Assembly (NCBI GenBank): GCA_026418155.1
Contig: JAOABV010000004.1
Coordinates: 15,458 to 64,110, forward strand
Reading direction: 5' to 3'
From: a candidate division WOR-3 bacterium
GTDB lineage: Bacteria > Hydrothermota > Tepidihabitantia > Tepidihabitantales > CAIPLT01
DNA length: 48,653 nt
Positions 9,204 to 17,858 of this stretch are shown here, piece by piece. Both the position numbers and the translations under genes were made by a program. A model generated the notes under the pieces. That model did not search any database and had not been told where the DNA came from. It saw only the letters and a program-made list of their open reading frames with translations. Numbering within the stretch: the stretch's first letter is position 1; each line of letters starts with the position of its first letter.

Positions 9204-9242
9204 AAATGCTAATTCCTTATTTCAGACCAGAAATTAGCATTT
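9204..9242 (-). terminator. Inverted repeat downstream of the 9281-10306 gene
   Basis: AAATGCTAATT (9204-9214) and AATTAGCATTT (9232-9242) form an 11-bp perfect stem with a 17-base loop, 39 bases past the stop codon. The T-run follows the stem on the plus strand only, so it is weak as an intrinsic terminator for the minus-strand gene. It may instead protect the 3' end of the transcript. Confidence 0.45.
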
Positions 9243-9280
9243 TTAATATCGATTAAAAATTAGGGTATTGTTGTTGGTAA

Positions 9281-10306
9281 TTATCTCAGTAGTGTTATCT
9301 TACTAATTTTTCTTTCGCTGTTTGTTTCTAATTGGATAAAGTAAATTCCTGCGGAAAGTAAATTATTCGCTTCATCTCTGCCGTCCCAAATACTGTTTGT
9401 TTCAGTTAAAGTTTTTACAAGATTGCCCGTCGCATCATAGATTTTAATGTTCTTGAAATTTTGGAGATTGCCATTATAACTGATATGAGTATAACTGGTA
9501 AACGGATTGGGCGAAATTCTTAGAGAAGGATTTGTCGAAAATTGGGCGTAATTCTCTTCAATGCAAGTTGGAATTGTTGCCGACCAACTTGTGCCAATTC
9601 GGATACCATCGATAATCACGGTTGGCCCGTTTGCAGCCTGACCTTGACGAAGTGCCACTGAACCAATATTGGCAGGGTCAGCACTGTTAGCAGGAGAAAT
9701 TGGTCCGACAGTTGGGGTTGCAGGTTCTGTTGCCGGAGCGGATGTGTTAAAGACAAATAAACTCAGTTGGTCATTGTTATCTCCAGAGACAATAGCATAT
9801 TTTACGACTAATAGATAAGTCGTGTTTACTGCGTAAGTAAAGCCAGTAAAGGTTGTGTCAGTGTGTCTTTTACCTAAACCAAATGCTAAATTATTCGATG
9901 CATCGCTTTTGATATGAATTCGGGCAAAATATTCGGCCGAACTTAAAGGATTAGTTGATAAATGGAAAAAGTAATCGCCAAGCGGTTTTGCTTTTTCTAC
10001 TCTGAGCATAAATGCGGTATAAATTGTTCCGCTGGTTTGCGCAGTAAAGGTTCGATTAACATCTTCGCCAGTTGAATCAACTCTTGCCGAAAGCCCGATA
10101 CCTGATGATGCATAAGATGGAAATGTTAATCCCACTGTATGCACTTTAATCGGATTTGTGCCACTGGCGCTGTGCGCAGTCCAGCCATTAGCAGTTAGAT
10201 TAGTTCCGGCGGTATAACTGAAGTTTTCTTGGAATAAGAGTTGAGCATCAGCGCTTATTACTAAGAGCGCAATTGCTGATAATATTACTGTGATTATTTT
10301 GTTCAT
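9281..10306 (-). CDS. Secreted LamG-like protein with C-terminal sorting domain
   Basis: This 341-residue protein starts at an ATG preceded by AGGAGG with five bases spacing. It begins with a signal peptide (MNKIITVILSAIALLVISADA). A beta-rich concanavalin/LamG-like region fills about residues 22-250. The last 80 residues are a type A sorting domain with PNPFTSYTHISY, KNIKIYDATGNLVKTL and LLSAGIYFIQLETN. It probably leaves the cell by the same route as the other three sorting-domain proteins in the window. No catalytic motif is recognisable. The gene is monocistronic by spacing: 346 bases separate it from the gene upstream and 323 from the next minus-strand start. Confidence 0.8.
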   Translation of the reverse strand: MNKIITVILSAIALLVISADAQLLFQENFSYTAGTNLTANGWTAHSASGTNPIKVHTVGLTFPSYASSGIGLSARVDSTGEDVNRTFTAQTSGTIYTAFMLRVEKAKPLGDYFFHLSTNPLSSAEYFARIHIKSDASNNLAFGLGKRHTDTTFTGFTYAVNTTYLLVVKYAIVSGDNNDQLSLFVFNTSAPATEPATPTVGPISPANSADPANIGSVALRQGQAANGPTVIIDGIRIGTSWSATIPTCIEENYAQFSTNPSLRISPNPFTSYTHISYNGNLQNFKNIKIYDATGNLVKTLTETNSIWDGRDEANNLLSAGIYFIQLETNSERKISKITLLR

Positions 10307-10652
10307 TGTGCCTCCTAAAAAAACATAATGTTTTGTGTTATTTTTGCTAATTTTTTATATATGTATATGTTATATAATAATGCCACAAGTAATAATTTAT
10401 ATAATATTTTACTATCTAAAATATAATATGTCAAGTCAAAAATAGGATTCATTTTCCGATAAAGTGCTTTCGTTAAATTCATTACTATCTTAATACATAT
10501 GTTATAAGATAATCTTTAACATAGGATTTTCCTTATTCTATCACCATAGTTTCGACCTTGCTAAAAATTAAATAAAAGAAAATAATAATAAATAAATAGA
10601 CGTTAAATTAGATGTAATATTTTAATCTTCAAATGTAAAAGCACCTAATATG
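10307..10652. other. Non-coding gap between mcsB and a secreted-protein gene
   Basis: This is very AT-rich sequence with no ORF. It must hold the promoter of the 9281-10306 gene and the 3' end of the mcsB transcript. A TATATA-rich patch at about 10356-10376 could supply a -10 box, but no convincing -35 partner was seen. There is no recognisable terminator hairpin after mcsB. Confidence 0.5.
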
Positions 10653-11774
10653 CTAATTAGATTGGTCTTGGGTTTGGTTCAATAGTTGTTTAATTAAGAT
10701 TGCCCGTTTTTCATCTCTTTCCGCTGGCGACATCTCTTGATTATAAAATATCTGTAAATTTGCTGGTCTCAGCAAGAGCATTATTTTATTGAGCGTAGCA
10801 AATGAAATGTCTTTGATAAGATTCAAAGCAACACCTAATCTCACCGTGGCAAGTAAATTCAAGGTTTCTTCACTGGTTATAATTCTTGCCGATTTTAAAA
10901 TCGCGTAGGCACGATAGATCTTATCTTCAAGTTCAATTTTAGTATGTTTTAAGAGGTATTCGCGGGCTTTTTGTTCATACGCAACGAGTTGTTCAGTAAC
11001 CTTTTCAATGCCCTCAATGATTTCTTGTTCGGATTGTCCGAGCGTAATAGTATTAGAGATTTGAAAGAAGTAGCCACGAGTTTCTGTGCCTTCACCGAAC
11101 AAACCCCGTACCGCATAATTTATTTGCCAAATACTGCGTAAGGTTTTTTCAATCTCTTTAGTTAAAACTAAACCCGGTAAATGGATTAAGACCGATGCTC
11201 GTAAACCAGTTCCAACATTACTCGGACAAGCAGTCAAAAAACCATACCGTGAAGAAAAAGCATAATGTAAAACAGACTCTATGTGGTCATCAATTTCATT
11301 CAGTTTTGCAAAGCCGGTCTTAAAGTCAAATCCCGAGGTTAAGACTTGGAGTCTTATATGGTCTTCTTCATTAACCATTAAAGTAGTGGTTTCGTCTGGA
11401 CTAATAAAGACACCGCGACCTGTGCCATTGGTAGTTTTTGAAGGTTCTAATTTGGTTATCTGCTGAATAAAATCCGGTGAGATTAAATGCCTTTCCATAA
11501 GAAATTCGGCTTTAAGCGGAGTAATTTTATTAAGCGTAATAAAACCAGATTTAGGAAAGACTTCTTGTAAAAAGGGTTCTTTGGTAATGGCCATTGTGAC
11601 CATATCTAATATTTCAGTAGATTCTTTAGGTGTTAACCGGTTAACAAAATGATAACCCGCAAGATTGCGCGCAAAACGGACCCGACTGGATAAAACAATA
11701 GCCGAACGGGCATCTTGGTCATCAAGCCAAGAAGGTATTGCGCGGTCAATGGCGTCAAAAACTTCGTTTTTCAT
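10653..11774 (-). CDS. mcsB: Protein-arginine kinase McsB
   Basis: This 373-residue protein of the ATP:guanido phosphotransferase family phosphorylates arginine side chains, marking proteins for ClpCP degradation in Gram-positives. Visible motifs are SSRVRFARNL near residue 29, NEEDHIRLQVLTSG around 135 (catalytic glutamate and ATP site) and CPSNVGTGLRASV around 183. Near the C-terminus is RDEKRA (residues 353-358), which fits the RDxxRA phosphoarginine-binding switch of true McsB and is absent from metabolic arginine or creatine kinases. The length and the mcsA gene 149 bases upstream agree with the assignment. No ctsR or clpC lies nearby. The gene closes a minus-strand run lysS-lolC/E-lolD-mcsA-mcsB. 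Confidence 0.95.
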   Translation of the reverse strand: MKNEVFDAIDRAIPSWLDDQDARSAIVLSSRVRFARNLAGYHFVNRLTPKESTEILDMVTMAITKEPFLQEVFPKSGFITLNKITPLKAEFLMERHLISPDFIQQITKLEPSKTTNGTGRGVFISPDETTTLMVNEEDHIRLQVLTSGFDFKTGFAKLNEIDDHIESVLHYAFSSRYGFLTACPSNVGTGLRASVLIHLPGLVLTKEIEKTLRSIWQINYAVRGLFGEGTETRGYFFQISNTITLGQSEQEIIEGIEKVTEQLVAYEQKAREYLLKHTKIELEDKIYRAYAILKSARIITSEETLNLLATVRLGVALNLIKDISFATLNKIMLLLRPANLQIFYNQEMSPAERDEKRAILIKQLLNQTQDQSN

Positions 11775-11809
11775 AAAATAACCACAGACTCACAAAGATA
11801 TAGAAATAA

Positions 11810-11846
11810 ATAACTCTAAGTCCTGATTTCCTTTTTTAAGAGTTAT
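11810..11846 (-). other. Small inverted repeat between mcsA and mcsB
   Basis: ATAACTCTAA (11810-11819) and TAAGAGTTAT (11837-11846) can pair over 8-9 bases around a 17-base loop. It lies in the 149-base mcsA-mcsB spacer and could attenuate or stabilise the transcript. Only the pairing is visible. Confidence 0.35.
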
Positions 11847-11923
11847 CAAACCGCAAAGATAAAATGCAGACATTAGTAATAGCTCGTATTCTTTGTGATT
11901 TAATATGTTAGATATATTAAGAT

Positions 11924-12430
11924 TCATTTCGTTTCGCGCATTCTTTTAATAGTATCGCGAATTCTGGCGGCAGTTTCATAATCTTCATTTTGAATTGCTG
12001 TTTTAAGACCATTTCGTAGCCTTTTCAGTTCAAAATAATCAGCAATGCGTTTTCGGGTATTAGTAATAGTTTTACCTGTGTGATGAGTTGCTCCATGAAT
12101 ACGTTTAATCAATAACTCCAGTTTCGGACCAAAAGATTCGTAGCAGTGTTCACAACCTAAACGAGTTTGTTTTCGAAATTGGGCGTAAGTCAAACCGCAG
12201 CTATTACAAATTAGATTATGGTCTTCTTCAGAAATTTTCTCTTGCAATTCGGATAAAATTTCTTGAACGGTTAGTTTCATCTTTTTAATTTCAGTAACAC
12301 CTTTCTTCTCAGCACATTCTTTACATAAGGCTAAATCTAAAACCTTGCCGTCTTTATCGATTGTGCTGATAATAATTACTACTTCTGGTTTATGGCAGAG
12401 ACTACAGCACTTTATATCTTTATCTTGCAT
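11924..12430 (-). CDS. mcsA: McsA, zinc-finger activator of McsB
   Basis: This 168-residue protein has two paired-cysteine zinc sites. The first is CSLC with CKEC in the first 40 residues. The second is CNSC with CEHC at about 75-97. A C-terminal UVR (UvrB/UvrC-type) helix pair ends it (RLRNGLKTAIQNEDYETAARI). This is the standard McsA layout. McsA binds and activates McsB, and its UVR motif contacts ClpC in Bacillus. The gene lies directly upstream of mcsB and 62 bases after the lolD-like gene. No strong ribosome-binding site is seen. CtsR, the usual third partner, is not in this window. Confidence 0.92.
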   Translation of the reverse strand: MQDKDIKCCSLCHKPEVVIIISTIDKDGKVLDLALCKECAEKKGVTEIKKMKLTVQEILSELQEKISEEDHNLICNSCGLTYAQFRKQTRLGCEHCYESFGPKLELLIKRIHGATHHTGKTITNTRKRIADYFELKRLRNGLKTAIQNEDYETAARIRDTIKRMRETK

Positions 12431-12492
12431 CTGCGATAACCAAGATTAAATGTCGATAATTTCTAATTCCAGTAATTGTTGCATAAGTTTTA

Positions 12493-13179
12493 TTAATTAA
12501 CCGGCCAGAGTTTACCGTCTTTTAACCATAACCGTCGGTTAGCAAATTCAGCAACTTTAGGGTTATGAGTTACAGTAAGTATGGTAATTTTTTTTTCTTG
12601 ATTTAATTTCTGGAATAATTCTAAAAGCATATTAGTACTGATTGCATCTAAATTTCCGGTTGGTTCGTCAGCTAAAATTATTAAGGGATTAGTTACTAAA
12701 GCCCGGGCTAAAGCGACCTTCTGTTTTTCACCACCAGAAAGCTCAGTCGCTCGGGCTTTGATTCGTTCTAAAAAGTTTATTTCCGCAAGAACTTTTTGAG
12801 CACAATCAAAAGCAGTATTTTTATCAACACCACCAATTAATAAAGGCAGGGCGACATTCTCTAAGACATTAAATTCCGGTAAAAGATGATGAAATTGGAA
12901 AATAAATCCGATTGTACGATTACGAACTTCAAAGACTTTGTCTTGGTCAATCTCCATTAAATTAGTATTATCTAATTTTACATAACCAGTGTCTGATGTA
13001 TCTAAACCACCTAAAATATGCAAAAGAGTGCTTTTGCCTGACCCTGACGGTCCGAGAATACATATCCATTCGCCGGAATTGACTTCTAAATCAATTCCTT
13101 TTAATACTTCTAATCGCTCATTTCCAGAAATAAAGGTTTTTGAAATATTTTCGGCTTTAAGCACTATTGAATTTTTCAT
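12493..13179 (-). CDS. lolD: LolD-like ABC transporter ATPase
   Basis: This 228-residue ABC ATPase shows Walker [10 protein letters not shown] (residues 43-51), Q-loop FIFQFHHLLPEF, signature LSGGEKQKVALARAL, Walker [13 protein letters not shown] and the H-loop VTHNP. The stretch FQFHHLLPEF, and the partner permease upstream with LolC/E features, point to LolCDE. That system releases lipoproteins from the inner membrane of diderm bacteria. MacB/FtsE-type ATPases are close relatives, so the assignment leans on the neighbour. It is co-directional with the permease (163-base gap) and mcsA (62-base gap). Confidence 0.85.
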   Translation of the reverse strand: MKNSIVLKAENISKTFISGNERLEVLKGIDLEVNSGEWICILGPSGSGKSTLLHILGGLDTSDTGYVKLDNTNLMEIDQDKVFEVRNRTIGFIFQFHHLLPEFNVLENVALPLLIGGVDKNTAFDCAQKVLAEINFLERIKARATELSGGEKQKVALARALVTNPLIILADEPTGNLDAISTNMLLELFQKLNQEKKITILTVTHNPKVAEFANRRLWLKDGKLWPVN

Positions 13180-13342
13180 ATTATTATTTCACCATTGAGA
13201 TATTAAGTTCAAACCAAAGTATTTATTACTTAAGCTCAACATTAATTTTATCTTCATTATAATTTATTATATTATCCATATCAGATTTAGTCAAGACAGC
13301 AGAAAAGACCTTAACATAAGGATAAACGATGGGCGGAAAAAT

Positions 13343-14551
13343 CTATTCGTTTCTTATGGCTTCAATCGGTGTTAAACTCGCTGCTTTGTATGCCGGATAG
13401 ATTGTTGCCAATAATGAAACAATAAGGGTTACGCTAACAACAAGAATAATATCATTTAGTTCAATTTGCACTGGTAAATTCTTAATAAAATAGACATCGC
13501 CCGGTAAATTGACAAATCGATATTTATCCAATAGTACGCAGGCACTACAACCAAAAATAGTTCCCAGAATTGTACCGATAACTCCAATCATAAAGCCAGT
13601 AAGCACAAAAATCTTAATTATGCTCTTATGCTTTGTTCCCATTGCGGTGAGAATACCAATTTCTTTAGTCTTGCGCATCACCATCATAACCAAAATACCG
13701 ATGATACCAAATGCGGCAACTAAAACAATTAACACTAAAACGATAAAGGTAACAATTTTTTCTAATCTCAGTGCAGCAAAGATGTTGCGATTCATACTCA
13801 TCCAATCAGAAGCACGAAACGGAAAACCGAGTCTAAGGCGAAGACCTTTTGCGATATTGTCTGCTTTATGAATGTCTTTAACTTTGATTTCAAAACCAGA
13901 GACTGCATCTTTCATTCCCAAAAAATCTTGTAAGTTTTTCAATCCAACATAAGCAAAACTTGAATTGTAATCATACATTCCGGCATCAAAAATGCCTTTG
14001 ACCGTATATTTTGTTAGTTTCGGTAAAACACCCAGTGGTGTTGGTTCACCGCCAAAAGGCGCAACGATGTTAATTTCGTCACCAACTTGAGCGCCAACAC
14101 TTCGGGCTAAATCCAATCCGAGAATGATGCTATTATCAGTTAAATCAAAACTGCCCTGAACAATAATCTTTTTTAAGTCAGTAATTTCTGTGCCGGAGTT
14201 CTCCATAATACCCCGAACAACTATACCATCCGAAATATGTTCTTTTCTAATGATGGTTTTTGTATAAATAAATGGTGCTACTGAAACTATACCAGGATAA
14301 CTTTTAATTATGGGAATCAACGAGTCATAATTATCAATTTCTTCATATGAGTATTTGGTAACAATGATATGAGGAGTAAGACCTAATATGCGCTCTTTTA
14401 GTTCTTGATGGAAACCGTTCATTACCGAAAGGACAATGATGATTGCTGCAACCCCGACAAAGATACCAGCAATCGCCGTAGTAGCACTTGCTGAGAAAAA
14501 CTTTCCACTTTTGGCTCGTAAGTAACGACGAGCAATAAAAAATTCAAACAT
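13343..14551 (-). CDS. LolC/E-family lipoprotein-releasing permease
   Basis: This 402-residue membrane protein has one N-terminal helix, a large periplasmic domain (about residues 45-270) and three C-terminal helices with an FtsX domain. The N-terminus FFIARRYLRAK and VMNGFHQELKERILGLTPHI are typical of LolC/LolE. The C-terminus has MRKTKEIGILTAMGT and YPAYKAASLTPIEAIRNE. Only one such permease gene is present, so it may act as a homodimer (LolF-like) with the LolD-like ATPase encoded just downstream. It implies an outer membrane with lipoproteins. Confidence 0.88.
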   Translation of the reverse strand: MFEFFIARRYLRAKSGKFFSASATTAIAGIFVGVAAIIIVLSVMNGFHQELKERILGLTPHIIVTKYSYEEIDNYDSLIPIIKSYPGIVSVAPFIYTKTIIRKEHISDGIVVRGIMENSGTEITDLKKIIVQGSFDLTDNSIILGLDLARSVGAQVGDEINIVAPFGGEPTPLGVLPKLTKYTVKGIFDAGMYDYNSSFAYVGLKNLQDFLGMKDAVSGFEIKVKDIHKADNIAKGLRLRLGFPFRASDWMSMNRNIFAALRLEKIVTFIVLVLIVLVAAFGIIGILVMMVMRKTKEIGILTAMGTKHKSIIKIFVLTGFMIGVIGTILGTIFGCSACVLLDKYRFVNLPGDVYFIKNLPVQIELNDIILVVSVTLIVSLLATIYPAYKAASLTPIEAIRNE

Positions 14552-14680
14552 AATATGTGTTCAATTTACCGATTCAAAGATTATAGATGAACTTCCTAAA
14601 GATTGAATATAGCGATGCGCGAAAAAATCAAACATTATGCAATTTCAGATTCCAGATAATAATATTGCAGATAATTACTT

Positions 14681-16144
14681 TCAATCGGCTATTCGTTTGA
14701 GTTGGGGAAATGGAATTACCTCACGAATAGAATCTGAGTTAGTAAGGAGCATCACGATTCTATCAACCCCTAATCCTAAACCGGCAGTAGGCGGCATACC
14801 ATATTCCAATGCCCGAAGAAAATCTTCATCCAGAGTTGCATATTCTTCTTGCCGTGCTAATTGCTCTTCAAAACGGGCACGTTGTTCGATCGGGTCATTG
14901 AGTTCAGAAAATGCATTACCGATTTCAATGCCACAAATAATTGGTTCAAATCGTTCAACCAATAATGGATTATTACGATGACGGCGGGCTAAAGGTGTCG
15001 TAATTTTGGGATAATCAATAACAAAAGTTGGTTCAATCAACTCTTTTTGGATTAATGTAGAAAACAGTTTATCCAAAAGTTTTGGCAAGGTAATTATTGG
15101 TGCAACATCTTTGTCAATCACTCCGAACTCAATAGCAATTTCTCTCAGTTTTTTAGTTTCGGCTGATAAAACATCAATACCAATTTTTGCCTTCAAACTT
15201 GAACAAAATTCAACCCGCTGCCAAGGTCTGCTAAAATCTAAGGTTTTATCTTGATAAGTTATCGTAGTCGATTGAAATAAATTGGTACATAAAAATCGGA
15301 ACAGTTCTTCAACCAATAGCATCATATCATTGTAATCCTTATAAGCCTCGTATGCCTCCAATTGGGTAAACTCAGGATTATGAAAACGGTCAAGACCTTC
15401 ATTACGAAAGTCTTTACCAATTTCATACACTTTTTCTAGTCCGCCAATAATGAGTCTTTTCAAATATAACTCGTCAGAAATCCGCATAAACATCTTTTCA
15501 TCTAAGGCATTGTAATAAGTTTCAAATGGTCGAGCCGAAGCACCACCATATATCGGTTGTAGTATTGGCGTTTCAACTTCGACAAATCCTTTTGAGTCAA
15601 AAAATTTTCTTAATAGACTAATTATCTGAATTCTCAAAAGCAGAATTTTTTTAGATTCAGGATTAGCAATTAGATCGAGATATCTTTGCCGGTATCTAAC
15701 TTCAACATCTTTTAATCCATGCCACTTCTCAGGCATTGGATGTAAAGATTTATTTAATATTTGATAAGATTTAACTAAGACGGTTATTTCTTGGGTTTTG
15801 GTCTTAAAAACTTCGCCTTCGATACCAAGAATATCGCCAATATCGACCAAATCAAGATTATCGAAACTATCTCCAAGAAAGTCTTTTCTTAAATAGATTT
15901 GGATTTTTCCTGACTGGTCTTGCAAATGAGCAAATTTTGTCTTACCGTGTTCGCGAATAGCGACAATCCGCCCGGCAACCCTTACAGCCATTTTTGTCTC
16001 AGAAAGTTGTGTAAAACTCTTGATAATTTCTTCAGCGGTATGTGTGCGGTCAAAACGGTAAGAAAGGGCATTTTGGGAAATAAGTTTTTGCAGTTTATCT
16101 TTTCGTAAGATAAACTCATCATGAATATGTGTTTTCTCGACCAT
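14681..16144 (-). CDS. lysS: Lysyl-tRNA synthetase, class II
   Basis: This enzyme charges tRNA-Lys with lysine using ATP. The 487-residue protein has an N-terminal OB anticodon-binding domain (VRVAGRIVAIREHGK, HLQDQSGKIQIYL). The class II catalytic core has motif 2 (FRNEGLDRFHNPEFTQLE) and motif 3 (GLGLGVDRIVMLLT). The lysine-site stretch CGIEIGNAFSELNDP is also present. Length and motifs are those of a normal bacterial LysS. The ATG follows directly after the small membrane ORF (stop at 16146) without a clear ribosome-binding site, so the two may be translationally coupled. Confidence 0.97.
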   Translation of the reverse strand: MVEKTHIHDEFILRKDKLQKLISQNALSYRFDRTHTAEEIIKSFTQLSETKMAVRVAGRIVAIREHGKTKFAHLQDQSGKIQIYLRKDFLGDSFDNLDLVDIGDILGIEGEVFKTKTQEITVLVKSYQILNKSLHPMPEKWHGLKDVEVRYRQRYLDLIANPESKKILLLRIQIISLLRKFFDSKGFVEVETPILQPIYGGASARPFETYYNALDEKMFMRISDELYLKRLIIGGLEKVYEIGKDFRNEGLDRFHNPEFTQLEAYEAYKDYNDMMLLVEELFRFLCTNLFQSTTITYQDKTLDFSRPWQRVEFCSSLKAKIGIDVLSAETKKLREIAIEFGVIDKDVAPIITLPKLLDKLFSTLIQKELIEPTFVIDYPKITTPLARRHRNNPLLVERFEPIICGIEIGNAFSELNDPIEQRARFEEQLARQEEYATLDEDFLRALEYGMPPTAGLGLGVDRIVMLLTNSDSIREVIPFPQLKRIAD

Positions 16145-16145
16145 A

Positions 16146-16385
16146 TTAAACTACACTATAATTTGAGTTAAAGGAAAAGTCAAGGTTTTGAATGCAATGT
16201 GTCCAAGAGATACTATACAGTTTATGAGATTTAATTATAATGGAAATGGGTCTGTGGCTAATATCTTCGATTATTCTCTGTTTTTCTCTTTGTTGAGGTA
16301 AAATTCTCGTAATCAATAACCAAATAACCATTATAAGTAGAATTATCATTAAAATCGCAATTATAATATTAATCCGTTCTCGCAT
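16146..16385 (-). CDS. Small predicted membrane protein, unknown function
   Basis: This 79-codon ORF sits exactly between the glycosyltransferase (29-base gap) and lysS (one base before its ATG). It opens with one strong membrane helix (about residues 6-28, IIIAILMIILLIMVIWLLI), followed by a basic stretch (PQQREKQR). The last 30 residues look less protein-like. There is no good Shine-Dalgarno site. The position in a tight co-directional run and the clear helix support a real gene; the low complexity of AT-rich DNA argues for caution. I recognise no family. Confidence 0.4.
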   Translation of the reverse strand: MRERINIIIAILMIILLIMVIWLLITRILPQQREKQRIIEDISHRPISIIIKSHKLYSISWTHCIQNLDFSFNSNYSVV

Positions 16386-16414
16386 TGTTTTGGGAATTAA
16401 AAATCAATAATGGG

Positions 16415-17131
16415 TCAGATTAATCCCAGTAATCGCTCGAATCTTAAACGAAGCACTAACAGAAATGCTTCCCAAATAATATGTTTAGACATTTTAGAGA
16501 TACCAACTCTTCGTTCTTCAAAAACAATCGGAATTTCTTTAATCTTAAAACCCTTACGCCAAATCATAAAATCAATCTCAATTTGAAAACCATAGCCATC
16601 GGATTTTATTCGGTCTAAGTTAATTCCTTCTAATGCCCTTCGTTTATAACACTTAAATCCTGAAGTTAAGTCTCTAATAGGACAGCCGGTAACAATTCGG
16701 GCATACATACAAGCAAAATAACTCAAAAGTAACCTTTTCATTGGCCATCTTATTACCGAGATTCCGTCTGAATAGCGTGACCCAATAATTAAATCGTATT
16801 CATCCAACAATTCAATAAATCGGGGTAAGTCTTCAGGTTTATGCGAAAAATCCGCATCCATTTCAAAGCAAAAGTCATAATCGTGTTGTAACATATACTT
16901 AAAACCAGTAATATACGCAGTTCCTAAACCCAATTTCGCTCGTCGTTTAATTAGATGAACCCGAGAATTAGTCTTCATTATTTGTTCAACTACTTCTGCG
17001 GTTCGGTCAGGTGAATTGTCATCGATGACTAAGACCGACAAATCTTCTGATTGTTTTAATACCGCATTAATTATACGCTCGATGTTTTCGGCTTCTCTAT
17101 AAGTTGGAATTATTACAAGACCTTTTGCCAT
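16415..17131 (-). CDS. DPM1-like polyprenyl-phosphate mannosyl/glycosyltransferase (GT2)
   Basis: This 238-residue GT2 enzyme has the nucleotide-sugar site motifs PTYREAENI (residues 9-17) and DDNSPD, then the catalytic metal-binding stretch MDADFSHKPEDLP near residue 92. SGFKCYKRRAL and GYGFQIEIDFMIWRKGFKIKE (read as two motifs) are typical of dolichol/polyprenyl-phosphate mannose synthases. There is no C-terminal membrane domain, so it is the short soluble or peripheral form. It would transfer a sugar from GDP- or UDP-sugar to a polyprenyl phosphate for later use in glycosylation. A TTGACA-N17-TTAATA promoter ends six bases before the ATG, with no ribosome-binding site close enough to serve it. 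Confidence 0.9.
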   Translation of the reverse strand: MAKGLVIIPTYREAENIERIINAVLKQSEDLSVLVIDDNSPDRTAEVVEQIMKTNSRVHLIKRRAKLGLGTAYITGFKYMLQHDYDFCFEMDADFSHKPEDLPRFIELLDEYDLIIGSRYSDGISVIRWPMKRLLLSYFACMYARIVTGCPIRDLTSGFKCYKRRALEGINLDRIKSDGYGFQIEIDFMIWRKGFKIKEIPIVFEERRVGISKMSKHIIWEAFLLVLRLRFERLLGLI

Positions 17132-17137
17132 TTTATT

Positions 17138-17166
17138 TATTAAACCTCAAAAAATGAAAATGTCAA
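17138..17166 (-). promoter_or_regulatory. Promoter of the DPM1-like gene, leaderless arrangement
   Basis: On the minus strand, TTGACA (17166-17161), a 17-base spacer and TTAATA (17143-17138) are followed by six bases and then the ATG at 17131. A start point seven bases after the -10 box would fall on the A of the ATG. Confidence 0.65.
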
Positions 17167-17858
17167 GAATGAATTGAAATAGGCATCGTCAAGTCCTTGG
17201 TGTAAATACTTTTTTCTTTTATAATGGTCTTGCTTTTCATTGTTTGTTATATTTGTCAAAAAGACTGCATACTCTATCAGAACACAATTTGCATAATTAT
17301 CAAAACTGCCATTAGTTTTATTGATAGCGTAAATTATGAAAATATTCGCCCGAGCACATTCTCGTCTGTAATCACTTCTGTAAACCCATTTATTTCCGAA
17401 AGAAATTCAAAAGTTCCTTCTATATCATGCTCTAAACATTTTTTCTACTCCAGACACTCGCTTTCGCCATACCAGATGTAACAATATATTGTAATTTATA
17501 GTTGTATATATCTCGGAAACTGCTCTTTGATTCTTCCCTCATATCATTAGAATGACAAGTTTGCGTTCTTCCATCACTTCTTTTTTTGAATGACACGAAT
17601 GAATCTCTGGTGTTCAATCTGGTATTTCTGAATACCATACATTTTCAGACTCTCAGTTCATTGAATCTTGACATAATCTCATCTTGAAGTATGATTATGT
17701 GATTTACATTTCTTAAATTATGTTATTTCGCAAGAAAGCAAATTTTTTAACAATTACAACTAAAATGTTAGTTCTGATAGCAAATGATTTGAAAAGTAAG
17801 AAGGTTAAATTTTATCAATTTTGATAATGTTTATATTATTGTATTGATAGGAGGCAAA
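17167..17858. other. Non-coding tract with repeat remnants
   Basis: No credible gene is seen; two short overlapping ORFs here lack start signals and family resemblance. GTCAAG (17188) followed 12 bases later by GTGTAAA and a CTTTTTTCTTTT run repeats, with equal spacing, at 40959. This looks like the terminal inverted repeat of an insertion sequence. At 17531-17557 the minus strand reads CTTGTCATTCT...GAAGAATC, resembling the common GTCATTCTGAGCGAAGCGAAGAATC-type repeat. The Shine-Dalgarno AGGAGG for the Yip1 gene is at 17849-17854. Confidence 0.55.

Noticed and set aside
16146-16385. Rejecting the small membrane ORF outright
   Set aside because: The clear membrane helix and tight position between two co-directional genes made me keep it as a low-confidence CDS.
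17224-17638. Two short ORFs (85 codons plus strand, 68 codons minus strand)
   Set aside because: No ribosome-binding site, no family resemblance, and the minus-strand one is translated repeat DNA (CHSNDMREES).
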